Positions 16,559 through 25,937 are shown, numbered from the stretch's first letter. The stretch: 37,451 nt of DNA from Prevotella corporis DSM 18810 = JCM 8529 (GCF_000430525.1 NZ_KE387156.1:173539-210989); one strand, 5' to 3'. The notes: generated from the letters alone by a model not told the origin. Translations and numbers: made by a program.

Positions 16559-17332
16559 TTACAGATAATATGACAGTGGACGCTCGCCCATATCGTCAGT
16601 TTCCGTCATCATATTGTCAGAAAAGTTCTTTCTGGAGGAATCGAAAGTGGACAATTCATCTGTCTGCTCTTCTCCTTCCTCTGCGCTTCGGATTATATCC
16701 AGCAGGATGGACTGCTCACCTTGCATTTTGGCGACATACTCCTTGTATTTCTCCATAAAGTCAGTGCCTTTAAGTTGACCGACTATTTCCTTGACTTCGG
16801 CATCATCTACCTCATCACTGTTCTTACGCCACTTTCTCATGCGACCTAAGTCACGTGCGAGGATAGATTGACTGGATACCTCGCCATCTTCAGATGCGGA
16901 CTCAATGGGCAGACTCAGCTCCTCGCGAGCAACCTCGTTTTCGTCCTCTCTTTCCATCTCGTAGCTAACGTCCATCTCGTTATCCTCTTCCTTCATGTCA
17001 TCTTTATTTTCGGAGTTTTGCGGTACAAAATTATTACTATTCTGCTTTGAATTTTCAGATGATGAAGCAGAGGGAGCTTGTGGGATAACAGGGGAAATGG
17101 AACGGCTTTTGCCAATCAGTACAAACTCGGCTTGCTCTTCTGTTCCTTCTCCTTTTTGTCCGTCTTTTTTCTTCTTCGCTTCATTCTCCTTAGTCTGCTC
17201 ATTGCACTTTTTATTTCTTTTGATAAGGACGCCATACGGAGATACATACCGCATATAGAAGTACAGGATACCCAGCATTATCCAAATGATGATGAGTATC
17301 AGTATAAAACTGAAAAGTATTGTTTCCATCAT
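16559..17332 (-). CDS. traD: Conjugal transfer protein TraD
   Basis: A 257-residue protein: one N-terminal membrane helix (ILFSFILILIIIWIMLGILYFYM), then a long low-complexity acidic and Ser/Asn-rich linker, then a helical C-terminal part (ILARDLGRMRKWRKNSDEVDD...LKGTDFMEKYKEYVAKMQGEQS). This matches TraD-annotated proteins of CTnDOT-like elements, distinct from the F-plasmid TraD coupling protein. It probably works in the cytoplasm anchored to the inner membrane; its function is not known. Its start overlaps the previous gene's stop by 4 bases. Confidence 0.72.
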   Translation of the reverse strand: MMETILFSFILILIIIWIMLGILYFYMRYVSPYGVLIKRNKKCNEQTKENEAKKKKDGQKGEGTEEQAEFVLIGKSRSISPVIPQAPSASSSENSKQNSNNFVPQNSENKDDMKEEDNEMDVSYEMEREDENEVAREELSLPIESASEDGEVSSQSILARDLGRMRKWRKNSDEVDDAEVKEIVGQLKGTDFMEKYKEYVAKMQGEQSILLDIIRSAEEGEEQTDELSTFDSSRKNFSDNMMTETDDMGERPLSYYL

Positions 17333-17856
17333 AGTGTTATTGTTGTCTTGCGTCTTTGTTTTGCTGCCGCACTGTTGAGCAATTCCAAATGTTCACGCAG
17401 GTGTTCCCTAAGAATGTTGTCTATATATGCGGCTATGGAAACACGCTCCCCCAAGTCCTGCAACACGTTGCGCAGGTTCTGCAGCGTTTCCAGATTAATG
17501 GAGAAGGCTGTCCGCATTTGGGAGCGGACGGGATGAAAGTACAGGGAACGGTAGTCCTCTATGGAAAGGGAGGGCACGCCGGGCTTTTCCATTTTCGGTT
17601 TCCTTTCCCGTTTCTGTTCCGTGTTCCCCGTTTCCTCTCTTTCTATTTCATCTACCGGTTTTTCTTTTGCTGTTTTCATTTCTTTCGTCTCTTCTAAATT
17701 ATTGTCTTCCTCCCCTGATGTTGCAGGGGAGGACTCAGTATCCTCGGAAGGGTCGAAGGAGTTTGGTATCGTGACAGGTTTTACCACGACATTGTCCTCT
17801 GCCATTTTCTTCAGCTTGTTTTCCAGCTGTTGTTTTCTTTCCTCAATCGTTGCCAT
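17329..17856 (-). CDS. DUF3408 conjugal transfer protein (TraB-like)
   Basis: A 175-residue protein. The N-terminal two thirds are charged and disordered; the C-terminal domain reads SLYFHPVRSQMRTAFSINLETLQNLRNVLQDLGERVSIAAYIDNILREHLREH, the ribbon-helix-helix-like DUF3408 domain. It lies between the ParA-like TraA and TraD and overlaps both (14 bases with traA, 4 with traD). A ParA-like ATPase with a small RHH-type partner suggests a partition-like or relaxosome-positioning pair; this is inference from gene pairing. Confidence 0.78.
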   Translation of the reverse strand: MATIEERKQQLENKLKKMAEDNVVVKPVTIPNSFDPSEDTESSPATSGEEDNNLEETKEMKTAKEKPVDEIEREETGNTEQKRERKPKMEKPGVPSLSIEDYRSLYFHPVRSQMRTAFSINLETLQNLRNVLQDLGERVSIAAYIDNILREHLREHLELLNSAAAKQRRKTTITL

Positions 17857-18646
17857 TTTCTGATTTCGTTTTTAGTTTGAGACGTTGAATTATCTCATTG
17901 ACGAGTTCGTCCAGACCCGTACCCGTTCGTAATCCCCTTGCAGGGGGCTGATAGGTAGAGCGGAACACTCCACGCAGTCCGTATGTGGAAAGTTCGTGAG
18001 AGAAGCGGTGCGTGGCATATACATAGCCGGGCAGGAGCGTGAGTTCGTATTCGTCGATGAGCTTTGTATATTCATCGATGATGATGTTCCTTACTCTTCT
18101 GTCCACCTTGTTCCAGAACAGGATAATATCCTTTATCCGGGAGTCGGACATCGAAACTCCAATCTCCGTGATAGTCTTGGCGTATGCCAGACATGAAACC
18201 AGCGACTGAATGTCGGCTTCAATCGGAGAAAGGATATAGTCCATCTGAAGGGACAGTTCCATCAGTTCGGTTGTTCCAGCATGTCCCGGGAAATCAAATA
18301 TAACCAACTGGTACTTCTCGTTGCTGATTCCGTCGATTTTACTTCGTGCAGTCCTGACGGCTTCCTTGGGTGCAGACTTGTAAATTCTGTATGCTTTTTT
18401 GCCAAGGTGATGAAAGTACTCCTGCATGGATTTGGAAAGCTCTTCGCTCTCCTGAACGATACTTTTCTCACGTTCCCTCAGTTTGTAGAAAGAGTCTTGC
18501 GACAGGTCGCAGTCCATCACGAAGAGGTTGATGCCTTGTTCGTAGTACAATATGCTGCTTACGATTTCGGCAAGCGTACTTTTCCCGACTCCTCCCTTTT
18601 GCGAGGAGAACCCCAAAAAGAGGGGGCGTTGTTGTTTGTTCTCCAT
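17843..18646 (-). CDS. traA: ParA/MinD-type ATPase TraA
   Basis: A 267-residue protein with a deviant Walker A motif SSQKGGVGKSTL (about 14-25), a DCDLSQDS switch segment and DFPGHAGTTELM, as in the ParA superfamily. It is the first gene of the tra operon in CTnDOT-like ICEs. It is divergent from mobA, with a 483-base gap to the oriT copy, so the operon promoter should lie in that gap. The protein may position the transfer machinery or element DNA. The gene looks intact. Confidence 0.85.
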   Translation of the reverse strand: MENKQQRPLFLGFSSQKGGVGKSTLAEIVSSILYYEQGINLFVMDCDLSQDSFYKLREREKSIVQESEELSKSMQEYFHHLGKKAYRIYKSAPKEAVRTARSKIDGISNEKYQLVIFDFPGHAGTTELMELSLQMDYILSPIEADIQSLVSCLAYAKTITEIGVSMSDSRIKDIILFWNKVDRRVRNIIIDEYTKLIDEYELTLLPGYVYATHRFSHELSTYGLRGVFRSTYQPPARGLRTGTGLDELVNEIIQRLKLKTKSENGND

Positions 18647-19129
18647 AATGATAATTTCTTAGTTTATATTATTTGTCTATTTGATGTTTGGATGTTCTTT
18701 TATTCTTAAAAGTTATCAGCAGACAGTTTGTTTTGACTACATTTGGTTCATACGATAGTCCTAAAGAACGATTTCAAGTTCTTACAATCTGTTGTACTGA
18801 CAATAGTTTGTCATGACAATAAATTGTTATGAATATGCATTGTTCTTTCTTATCATCTTTGGTGCAAGCAGGCAGTAATATGATATGTCTTTTGCTTGTG
18901 ACATCATACCATTGTTCGCTCGTTCTGACTGCAAAATAAATGATATTTCGGCTGATTTTATGACGCCTATGAAATGCAGGGAAATGAAAGGAAAAAGAGT
19001 GAATGTCGCTGATAATGAGATATTTGAAAATCCACTGTAACTTTGCAGGCAGATAGAAAACATGGGGGTAAACTATCCGAAGCGGACACCCTTACAGGTG
19101 GATGCTTCTATTGCATCAACTCTTGATAT
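18647..19129. other. Divergent tra/mob intergenic region
   Basis: This 483-base AT-rich noncoding stretch lies between traA (minus) and the oriT-mobA unit (plus). A TAACTTTG box at 19038-19045 fits the Bacteroidetes -7 element for mobA, but the upstream element is weak. Several short TTGT/ACAA inverted pairs (about 18795-18830: TGACAATAGTTTGTCATGACAA) could be regulator sites. I could not identify a convincing traA promoter. Confidence 0.45.
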
Positions 19130-19225
19130 TGGCAAGGTGTGTCTTTGTGACACAAACCACCGTTTGTACCACAAAGACCCTTGCCCCGAAGGGGAGAAGG
19201 ATTACTCCAAAGTCGTAATTAGAAA
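19130..19225 (+). other. oriT: Origin of transfer candidate, copy 1 (oriT1)
   Basis: A 96-base noncoding block upstream of mobA is about 90 percent identical to an inverted block at 36520-36614, also directly upstream of a mobA. It has nested dyads: GGCAAGG...TCTTTGTG with CACAAAGA..CCTTGCC, an inner ACAAAC/GTTTGT pair, and CCCC-GAA-GGGG. Conservation of noncoding DNA beside mobilization genes, with this symmetry, is what an oriT should show. The nick position is not known. Confidence 0.75.
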
Positions 19226-19229
19226 CCAA

Positions 19230-19649
19230 ATGGATATGGATAAAGAAAGAGAATACGGTTCAGAACGGAAAATGTCAGGCAAACCCCGTTGGGACAACTG
19301 GCATGTACGGTTGCCCAACCCCAAGGACCAGCGACGGGCGATAGATTTGTTTCAGCGTTCGGGTGCAGAAACCAAGTCGGATTTCGTGCGTGGTCGCATT
19401 CTTGGGGAGAGTTTCAAGGTGATAACGGTGGATAAATCCGCCGTGGAATATTACAGAAAACTCTCTGAACTGACGGCACAAATCCATAAGATTGGCGTGC
19501 TGTATAATCAGGCGGTACGGGCTTTGAACAGCTATCACGGTGTGAAAACCGCCCGAATTATGCTGGAGAAAATGGAGCGACTCTCCCAACAGATTATCGA
19601 ATTACAGCAGCAGACCATCAGTCTGACCATTGATTACCGGAAAAAATGA
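19230..19649 (+). CDS. mobA: Mobilization protein MobA (relaxosome accessory)
   Basis: A 139-residue basic protein: MDMDKEREYGSERKMSG..., then WDNWHVRLPNPKDQRRAIDLFQRSGAETKSDFVRGRILGESFKVITVDKSAVEYYRKLSELTAQIHKIGVLYNQ, the RHH-like MobC-type relaxosome accessory fold. ATG 19230 is used; the longer frame from 19062 would translate the oriT and is rejected. It overlaps mobB by an ATGA. It should bind oriT and help the MobB relaxase melt and nick DNA. A diverged paralogue lies at 36082-36501. Confidence 0.88.
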   Translation: MDMDKEREYGSERKMSGKPRWDNWHVRLPNPKDQRRAIDLFQRSGAETKSDFVRGRILGESFKVITVDKSAVEYYRKLSELTAQIHKIGVLYNQAVRALNSYHGVKTARIMLEKMERLSQQIIELQQQTISLTIDYRKK

Positions 19650-20926
19650 TAGCCAAGATTTCTTCCACGGAAAACCTTGGCGGAGCACTCGGCTATAACT
19701 TCAAAAAGGTGGAAAAAGAAGAAGCGAGCATTCTTCTTGCCCAAGGCTTGTATCAAAACAAAGAGGGAACTTATACGATGGCAGAGGTGTTTGCCGATAT
19801 GGAGGCTCTGATACCAAAGAAATGCCGAACGAAGAAAACGGTGTTCCATTGCTCGCTCAATCCACATCCGGACGAGAAACTATCTGATGAAACGCTCACG
19901 CAGATTGCCAAAGAGTATATGGAAGCACTTGGCTATGGCAAGCAGCCCTATATCGTGTTCAAGCACAGCGACATCGCTCGTGAGCATATACACATCGTAT
20001 CGCTAAGGGTAGATGGTGATGGTCGAAAGATCAACGACAGGTTTGAAAAGCGAAGGAGCAAGCAAATTACCGATGCTTTGGAAAGAAAATTTGGTCTCAT
20101 TCCAAGTTCAAAGGTAACTGAGAAGGCAGTAGCAGAAACGCCCAAGGTAGATATTGGTAAAGAGAATATCAAGGAGCAGGTGGCAAATGCCCTCCGCATG
20201 GTACTGAAACATTATCGTTTCTGTTCCTTGGGTGAACTGAACGCGATTCTGAGCAAATATAACCTTGTCGTAGAAGAAGTAAAAACGGAGTTTCGGGGAA
20301 AGAAGTATGACGGCTTAGTCTATGTTCCAACAGATGATAAGGGCAACAAGGCAGGCACACCCATCCATGCCTCGGACATCGGGCGTGGCGTAGGTTATAC
20401 TTCCGTACAGAACAGGATGCAGAAGTCGAAACAAGCTATCAAGCCATTGATATCAATCATAAGGTACAGGGTGTTACAAACAATGCGTACCTCTCCAAAG
20501 ACAGAGGAAGACCTGCTACAACGATTGGAGGAACAGGGCTTGCGGGTGGTTATCCGAAAGAACGAAAGCGGTCGTATCTATGGCATTACCTTTATTGACG
20601 ATAAAGAGGGAATTGCGCTCAACGGCTCCCGATTGGGCAAGGGATATGCTGCCAATGTCTTTCATACGTATTTCTCCAATCCAACGGACAACCCGTTCTT
20701 GGACAAAACGCTGTATGGCTATCCTGCTGCCCGTTTGGATCAATCGACAACTGTCCAGCCTTTGCAGGCAAATACGGAGGACAGCGACAACCTTGTCGAT
20801 GAACTTATCGAGGATATGGCAGATGGTTTTTTCCTATCTACGGGCAACGATGATTGGAAGGAGGCGGCATGGCAGCGTAAACTCCGAAGACAAAGTAAGG
20901 TAAATCTTAGACGAAGAAAACATTAA
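19646..20926 (+). CDS. mobB: Relaxase MobB (MobP/MOB_P1-like)
   Basis: A 426-residue relaxase/mobilization nuclease. The N-terminus has GGALGYNFKKVEKEEASIL and later HCSLNPHPDEKLSDETL; the metal-binding histidine motif is REHIHIVSLRVDGDGRKIND (about residues 112-131). The C-terminal 200 residues are less conserved. It should nick oriT and stay covalently attached to the transferred strand. Its start is coupled to mobA (ATGA overlap), and a palindrome separates it from mobC. It appears intact, so the element keeps its own DNA-processing module. Confidence 0.9.
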   Translation: MIAKISSTENLGGALGYNFKKVEKEEASILLAQGLYQNKEGTYTMAEVFADMEALIPKKCRTKKTVFHCSLNPHPDEKLSDETLTQIAKEYMEALGYGKQPYIVFKHSDIAREHIHIVSLRVDGDGRKINDRFEKRRSKQITDALERKFGLIPSSKVTEKAVAETPKVDIGKENIKEQVANALRMVLKHYRFCSLGELNAILSKYNLVVEEVKTEFRGKKYDGLVYVPTDDKGNKAGTPIHASDIGRGVGYTSVQNRMQKSKQAIKPLISIIRYRVLQTMRTSPKTEEDLLQRLEEQGLRVVIRKNESGRIYGITFIDDKEGIALNGSRLGKGYAANVFHTYFSNPTDNPFLDKTLYGYPAARLDQSTTVQPLQANTEDSDNLVDELIEDMADGFFLSTGNDDWKEAAWQRKLRRQSKVNLRRRKH

Positions 20927-20946
20927 ACAAACGAGCATTTCTATCT

Positions 20947-20963
20947 CCCCTCCTTAGGAGGGG
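20947..20963. repeat. Perfect palindromic hairpin between mobB and mobC
   Basis: CCCCTCC-TTA-GGAGGGG (20947-20963) forms a 7-bp GC-rich stem, followed by TTGGGGGAGGCTCCC. No T tract follows, so it is more likely an mRNA stability or processing element than a terminator. Confidence 0.5.
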
Positions 20964-20992
20964 TTGGGGGAGGCTCCCAAAACAATACGATT

Positions 20993-22999
20993 ATGGCACA
21001 GGAAGACGATTTAAGGGCATTGGGTAAAGTCATGGACTTTATGCGGGGAATATCAGTGATATTTCTCTTGATTAACTGTTATTGGTTCTGTTACGAGGCG
21101 TTTAACGAGTGGCACTTTACGCTCGGTATCATCAACAAGATACTGATGAATTTCCAGCGAACTACGGGATTGTTTTCATCCATCCTTTGGACGAAACTTT
21201 TTTGTGTGGTGTTCCTTGCCCTGTCCTGTTTAGGGACGAAAGGCGTGAAGGAAGAGAAAATCACGTGGCCAAAGATTTGGACGGTGCTTTTCTCCGGCTT
21301 CGTCTTTTTCTTTCTCAACTGGTGGCTGTTGGCATTGCCCATTGGCAAGATAGGGGCGGCTTCGCTCTATATATTTACGCTGTCCATTGGCTATATCTGC
21401 TTGCTGATGGGCGGCGTATGGATGAGTCGATTGCTCAAGAACAACCTGATGGACGATGTATTCAACACGGAGAATGAGAGTTTCATGCAGGAAACACGAT
21501 TGATGCAAAATGAATACTCGGTCAATCTCCCCACACGCTTCTACTATAAAAAGAAGTGGAACAACGGCTGGATCAATGTAGTCAATCCGTTCCGCGCATC
21601 AATGGTGCTGGGCACGCCGGGCTCTGGTAAATCCTATGCCATTGTCAACAACTACATCAAACAGCAGATTGAGAAAGGCTTTGCCATGTACATCTACGAT
21701 TACAAGTTTCCCGACCTTTCAGAGATTGCTTACAATCACTTGCTTCATCATTTGGATGCCTACAAGGTAAAGCCGCAGTTCTTCGTGATAAACTTCGACG
21801 ACCCAAGAAGAAGCCATCGGTGCAATCCTATCAATCCCGCCTTTATGACGGATATATCGGACGCCTACGAGAGTGCCTACACCATTATGCTTAACTTAAA
21901 CCGCAGTTGGACACAGAAACAGGGAGATTTTTTCGTGGAGTCACCCATCATCTTGCTGGCTGCCATTATATGGTTTCTGAAAATCTATGAGAACGGAAAG
22001 TATTGCACCTTTCCTCATGCCATCGAATTTCTCAACCGTCCTTATGCACAGATTTTCCCGATACTCACTTCCTACGATGAATTAGCCAATTATCTTTCCC
22101 CCTTTATGGACGCTTGGGAGGGAGGTGCACAGGACCAGTTGCAGGGACAGATAGCTTCGGCAAAAATTCCTTTGTCAAGAATGATTTCACCAGCATTATA
22201 CTGGGTGATGACGGGCGATGATTTCTCACTCGACATTAACAATCCCAATGAGCCAAAGGTGTTGGTTGTAGGCAATAATCCCGATCGTCAGAATATCTAT
22301 TCGGCAGCACTTGGATTATACAACAGCCGTATCGTGAAACTTATTAACAAGAAAAAGCAACTCAAATCCTCAGTTATCATCGATGAGTTGCCGACGATTT
22401 ACTTTCGTGGTTTGGATAACCTCATTGCCACAGCACGAAGCAACAAGGTGGCGGTATGTCTGGGCTTTCAAGACTTCTCGCAGCTAACTCGTGATTATGG
22501 AGATAAGGAGAGCAAGGTAATACAGAACACGGTGGGTAATGTCTTTTCTGGGCAGGTTGTAGGCGAAACTGCCAAGACGCTATCTGAGCGTTTTGGTAAG
22601 GTGCTCCAGCGGCGGCAGTCTATGACCATCAACCGAAACGACAAATCAACTTCTATCTCCACTCAGATGGACAGCCTTATACCTGCATCAAAAATCAGTA
22701 ACCTTACACAAGGTATGTTCGTGGGTGCCGTATCCGACAATTTTGACGAACGCATCGACCAGAAGATTTTCCATGCGGAGATTGTCGTGGATAGTGCCAA
22801 GGTGTCGGCTGAAATGAAAGCATACCAGCCCATCCCAGTGATAGTGGAATTCAAAGATGAAGATGGCTCCGATAATCTCAAAGAGACTATCGAAACCAAC
22901 TATAAAGGTATCAAACAAGACGTGCAGTTTCTTGTGAAGAGTGAGATTGCACGAATTAAAAATGATCCAGAATTATCTCATATCATAAAAGAGTCATAG
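20993..22999 (+). CDS. mobC: Type IV coupling protein MobC (TraG/VirD4-like)
   Basis: A 668-residue ATPase. Four hydrophobic N-terminal segments (residues 15-145) anchor it in the inner membrane. Walker A is GTPGSGKSYAIVNN (about 207-220), and Walker B-like SSVIIDELPTIYF appears near 460-473 followed by ARSNKVAVCLGFQDFSQL. This is the VirD4/TraG coupling protein called MobC in CTnDOT-like elements; it brings the relaxase-DNA complex to the channel. The gene looks complete. Its partner in this element, TraG (VirB4-like), is broken. Confidence 0.92.
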   Translation: MAQEDDLRALGKVMDFMRGISVIFLLINCYWFCYEAFNEWHFTLGIINKILMNFQRTTGLFSSILWTKLFCVVFLALSCLGTKGVKEEKITWPKIWTVLFSGFVFFFLNWWLLALPIGKIGAASLYIFTLSIGYICLLMGGVWMSRLLKNNLMDDVFNTENESFMQETRLMQNEYSVNLPTRFYYKKKWNNGWINVVNPFRASMVLGTPGSGKSYAIVNNYIKQQIEKGFAMYIYDYKFPDLSEIAYNHLLHHLDAYKVKPQFFVINFDDPRRSHRCNPINPAFMTDISDAYESAYTIMLNLNRSWTQKQGDFFVESPIILLAAIIWFLKIYENGKYCTFPHAIEFLNRPYAQIFPILTSYDELANYLSPFMDAWEGGAQDQLQGQIASAKIPLSRMISPALYWVMTGDDFSLDINNPNEPKVLVVGNNPDRQNIYSAALGLYNSRIVKLINKKKQLKSSVIIDELPTIYFRGLDNLIATARSNKVAVCLGFQDFSQLTRDYGDKESKVIQNTVGNVFSGQVVGETAKTLSERFGKVLQRRQSMTINRNDKSTSISTQMDSLIPASKISNLTQGMFVGAVSDNFDERIDQKIFHAEIVVDSAKVSAEMKAYQPIPVIVEFKDEDGSDNLKETIETNYKGIKQDVQFLVKSEIARIKNDPELSHIIKES

Positions 23000-23096
23000 A
23001 TATTACTATTTATTGTGTTGCAAATCTGCTCTTCTTTATAACCCCCTATATAAAAGATTTCCTTTGCAGCTGAAGTATCTTATGCTCTTTTTACCT

Positions 23097-23543
23097 CTAC
23101 CTTAAGTTAATAGTAATTGTTGTATCTTTATCAAGATTGAATGAACTGCTTTTAAAACTTGGAGGTCCCATAAATACCTCTGCATTATTGCTGAATCCAT
23201 ACTTTTCAGTCGGAATACCAAAGGTACCAGTATCCAATTTTCCATTATTATTGGCATCTTGAAATAAAGAAATAGCATATACTCCCTTTGGTAAACTTAA
23301 AAATGCTGGTCTTACAGAAATACTATCTGTCTGAACAGACATTACAGTGAATGCTTTCTTGAGAAATGTCTTCTTCGAGTTATAGACCGCAATCATAATA
23401 CGCCCCTCATTAGATTCGACATTTTGTACTTTAATCTTTAGTTTTACCTTAGGTAATGCCTGTTCTTTCTGAGCAAAAACATTCCCCAGACTTCCTAGAG
23501 ATATACAACAAATTACAAGCGAAAGAATTTTTCTCATATTCAT
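23097..23543 (-). CDS. Secreted DUF2141-domain protein
   Basis: A 148-residue protein with signal peptide (MNMRKILSLVICCISLGSLGNVFAQ) and a DUF2141 beta-sandwich: VKLKIKVQNVESNEGRIMIAVYNSKKTFLKKAF..., then FQDANNNGKLDTGTFGIPTEKYGFSNNA. The DANNNGKLD loop resembles a calcium-binding loop. It overlaps the upstream TonB-dependent receptor gene by 4 bases (ATGA), so the two are translationally coupled. It is probably periplasmic or surface-exposed and helps the receptor bind its ligand; the ligand is unknown. Confidence 0.85.
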   Translation of the reverse strand: MNMRKILSLVICCISLGSLGNVFAQKEQALPKVKLKIKVQNVESNEGRIMIAVYNSKKTFLKKAFTVMSVQTDSISVRPAFLSLPKGVYAISLFQDANNNGKLDTGTFGIPTEKYGFSNNAEVFMGPPSFKSSSFNLDKDTTITINLR

Positions 23544-25531
23544 ATTTTTATTGGATTAATGTTATGTCTATTGTTATTGCTTAGTGTGATAAAACATCCC
23601 AAGTATATAAAACACTTTGAGGGACTTGTTATATATTGAAACCTTGAAGAGTCTTCATCAGATAGTTCAACTCCCCAAAAATTGCGCTTTCCCAATACAT
23701 TGAGCATAGAAAAATGTATCAAAACTTTAGGCGCAGGTAGATATGAGCAGGACAAATCTAGACGTGATCGTGAGGGTACAGAGATGCCTTTGATGGCGCT
23801 AATCCCAGAATCCCAATAATAACTAGTTGCTAGTAAAATTCTACATTTGGGAATCCAATATTTTAATGTCGTTTTGATATTATGTTTAGCCGCATAAGCA
23901 AGAGGCATTGCTACGTCTTGATCGTTGCTGCGAACTTTACCTAAGGTAAGCGCATAAGAAGTCCAAGCCTCAAAAAGACCAATGCCTTTTTTAATGAAGA
24001 CATTACCACCATAAACGTATCCACTACCATCCATTTTATATTCCCAAAAAGCGGGGAGTACATTATTTTTAGTATAGGTTGGCAGAGTGGTATACCTCTT
24101 ATAGAATAGAGAAGCAGAGAACTTGTCTCTATTGGGAATAAAACTATATGTTAGCATACTATTCCATGCGGTGGCACTTCTTAAATGTGAGGAGAATTTT
24201 AAAAAATCTGAAGATGGTGCTTGAAGATATTTACCTGTGGCAAGTGCCAAGAGATGATCATTATTTTTCCAACCAAAATAAAATCTCGGGAGAAAATCGG
24301 TTTTATGAGATAAAGAGTTATATTCAACTCTAACTCCTACATTACCAGTGAAATATGATTGAATATATTGAATATCCGCATAGCTAGCAAATATATTACT
24401 ATTATAAGACATTCGGTAGTTTTGACCTAGCGTATATGTTTGACGATACTTTTGGAAGAGATTATCAACCCCCATACGTATATTCCATGAACTCGGTCCA
24501 CGATACTGTATATCAAGGCGACTATGGGAGGCAAAATCTCGCGTCATAACATTGTCATTATGCTGAATAACATCGGTTCCTTCAAATCTCCAAAGAGACA
24601 CGTTACTTGCCAATGAAGCTGTCCAATACTTTGGTAGTTTGAGTTTGCTAGTGAGTTGATAAAACAAAAAATCTTCGTTCAGTCCCTGCTCTTTTTTTAC
24701 TTTATCAATAGTACTAAAAGAATACTTTGCACCAGCCAGAGATGCAAAGCCTTGCATCTTCACTTCCCAAGACTTACCTTGCGTGCTGTATAATAAATCA
24801 AGGCTTTGTTGGTTATATCTTCGCTTCCAATCATAAGAGTCTTTAAAGATAAGCCCATATGGAGTCATATCCAAATAGCTACCTTTAACATAGAACTGAT
24901 TTTTATGACCGCCTAATAATAGAGAAAGAGATGCCCCTGTTGTATTTATCGCCGTAGTCAACTTCTTACTGTCTTTTGGGAGTGTATTTGTTTTGAGATC
25001 AATAATCCCTGATAGAGCATGCCCATTTGCAGCATTATAGCCTCCAGAGTGTAGTGTAATATCCTGAAACAATTCAGGACTAAATCTACTTCTTACACTA
25101 AGATTATTCATTCCAAGGGTGTTTGGATGCATTACAAGTAGCCCATCTACATAGGTTTGAGTTTCATTAGGATTTCCCCCTGCTACTACTAATCTGCCAT
25201 CAGTATCATTACCTTGAACTGTTGGAGTTACTTGAAGCCCACCAAGAACATCACCTAAAGCTGCGGGAGTTGTTTGTAAATCTAAGGTACTCAAAGGCAT
25301 ACTCAATGCCGAATAGCGAGAAATTTTTGCCCACTTACGGCCATATATCACAACATTAGAAAGCGTATCCGCTTTAGAGTTTAAAATGGTTGTATCATTT
25401 GCTAAGGAGTCCTTCGGGAGAGTAGTTATGACAGCCTGCCCCCTGCCCATAGCTTGAGATGGACTTCCAATTATAAGACTTGCTATTAAGCCCATGAGTC
25501 TAACTATTGTAAATTGTAGAAAATGAAACAT
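23540..25531 (-). CDS. TonB-dependent outer-membrane receptor
   Basis: A 663-residue protein with an N-terminal signal (MFHFLQFTIVRLMGLIASLIIGSPSQA), a TonB-box-like segment ADTLSNVVIYGRK near residue 60, a plug domain (ALGDVLGGLQVTPTVQGNDTDGRLVVAGGNPNETQTYVDGLLVMHP...ALSGIIDLKTN), and a long beta-barrel with many aromatic-alternating strands. It imports an unknown substrate with TonB energy. It lacks a SusD partner and has DUF2141 instead. It runs opposite to the flanking mob and DUF3945 genes and is more AT-rich, so it looks like inserted cargo. Two possible starts (M1 and M13) both give a signal peptide. Confidence 0.88.
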   Translation of the reverse strand: MFHFLQFTIVRLMGLIASLIIGSPSQAMGRGQAVITTLPKDSLANDTTILNSKADTLSNVVIYGRKWAKISRYSALSMPLSTLDLQTTPAALGDVLGGLQVTPTVQGNDTDGRLVVAGGNPNETQTYVDGLLVMHPNTLGMNNLSVRSRFSPELFQDITLHSGGYNAANGHALSGIIDLKTNTLPKDSKKLTTAINTTGASLSLLLGGHKNQFYVKGSYLDMTPYGLIFKDSYDWKRRYNQQSLDLLYSTQGKSWEVKMQGFASLAGAKYSFSTIDKVKKEQGLNEDFLFYQLTSKLKLPKYWTASLASNVSLWRFEGTDVIQHNDNVMTRDFASHSRLDIQYRGPSSWNIRMGVDNLFQKYRQTYTLGQNYRMSYNSNIFASYADIQYIQSYFTGNVGVRVEYNSLSHKTDFLPRFYFGWKNNDHLLALATGKYLQAPSSDFLKFSSHLRSATAWNSMLTYSFIPNRDKFSASLFYKRYTTLPTYTKNNVLPAFWEYKMDGSGYVYGGNVFIKKGIGLFEAWTSYALTLGKVRSNDQDVAMPLAYAAKHNIKTTLKYWIPKCRILLATSYYWDSGISAIKGISVPSRSRLDLSCSYLPAPKVLIHFSMLNVLGKRNFWGVELSDEDSSRFQYITSPSKCFIYLGCFITLSNNNRHNINPIKI

Positions 25532-25569
25532 TTTAAATCAAAAATATTGGGATTTTATTATCCTCTATG

Positions 25570-25600
25570 CAAAAATATACTTTTTCTATTAATGTTCCAA
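25570..25600 (-). promoter_or_regulatory. Promoter of the TonB-receptor operon
   Basis: On the minus strand TATTTTTG (25577-25570) fits TAnnTTTG, with TTG at 25600-25598, a spacing of 20 bases. The start codon at 25531 lies 38 bases downstream of the -7 box. Confidence 0.55.
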
Positions 25601-25635
25601 GAATTTATAATGAAATGTTACGCAGAAAAAGGAAC

Positions 25636-25676
25636 ACTCTTTTATTGCACTTCATTTTGGAACTTGCAACAGAGCC
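25636..25676. repeat. Copy 2 of the dispersed IS-end-like motif
   Basis: ACTCTTTTATTGCACTTC (25636-25653) is identical to 7915-7932, and the following ATTTTGGAACTTGCAACAGAGCC aligns with the first copy with mismatches. It sits just upstream of the TonB-receptor promoter, where an insertion boundary is plausible. Confidence 0.5.
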
Positions 25677-25937
25677 TAACAATAAAGGTTAACTCACTCT
25701 TTTGAAAAATCTTTTTTGTGTTGGGTTTTGAATTGAAAATACAACTTCGTTAGATAAAATCAAGTTAATTGTACTTACATCGAGCTTATATTTAATAGAG
25801 GTGCACTTCTAATAAAAACACATTTTTTGAAATCTTCAGATTGGTAATATTCCCACAAATATACAATATAAACTTCCTTTTTTTTCTATATACTTCCTTC
25901 TTTATACCAACCTTTCAATTGGTATCTTTCATTGCTA

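Noticed and set aside
19062..19229. N-terminal extension of MobA starting MGVNYPKRTP
   Set aside because: The extension would translate the conserved oriT block, and the second mobA starts only at the position equivalent to 19230.
25523..25705. Small plus-strand ORF of 60 codons
   Set aside because: It lies in the promoter region of the TonB-receptor operon, crosses the IS-end-like repeat and has no recognisable features.
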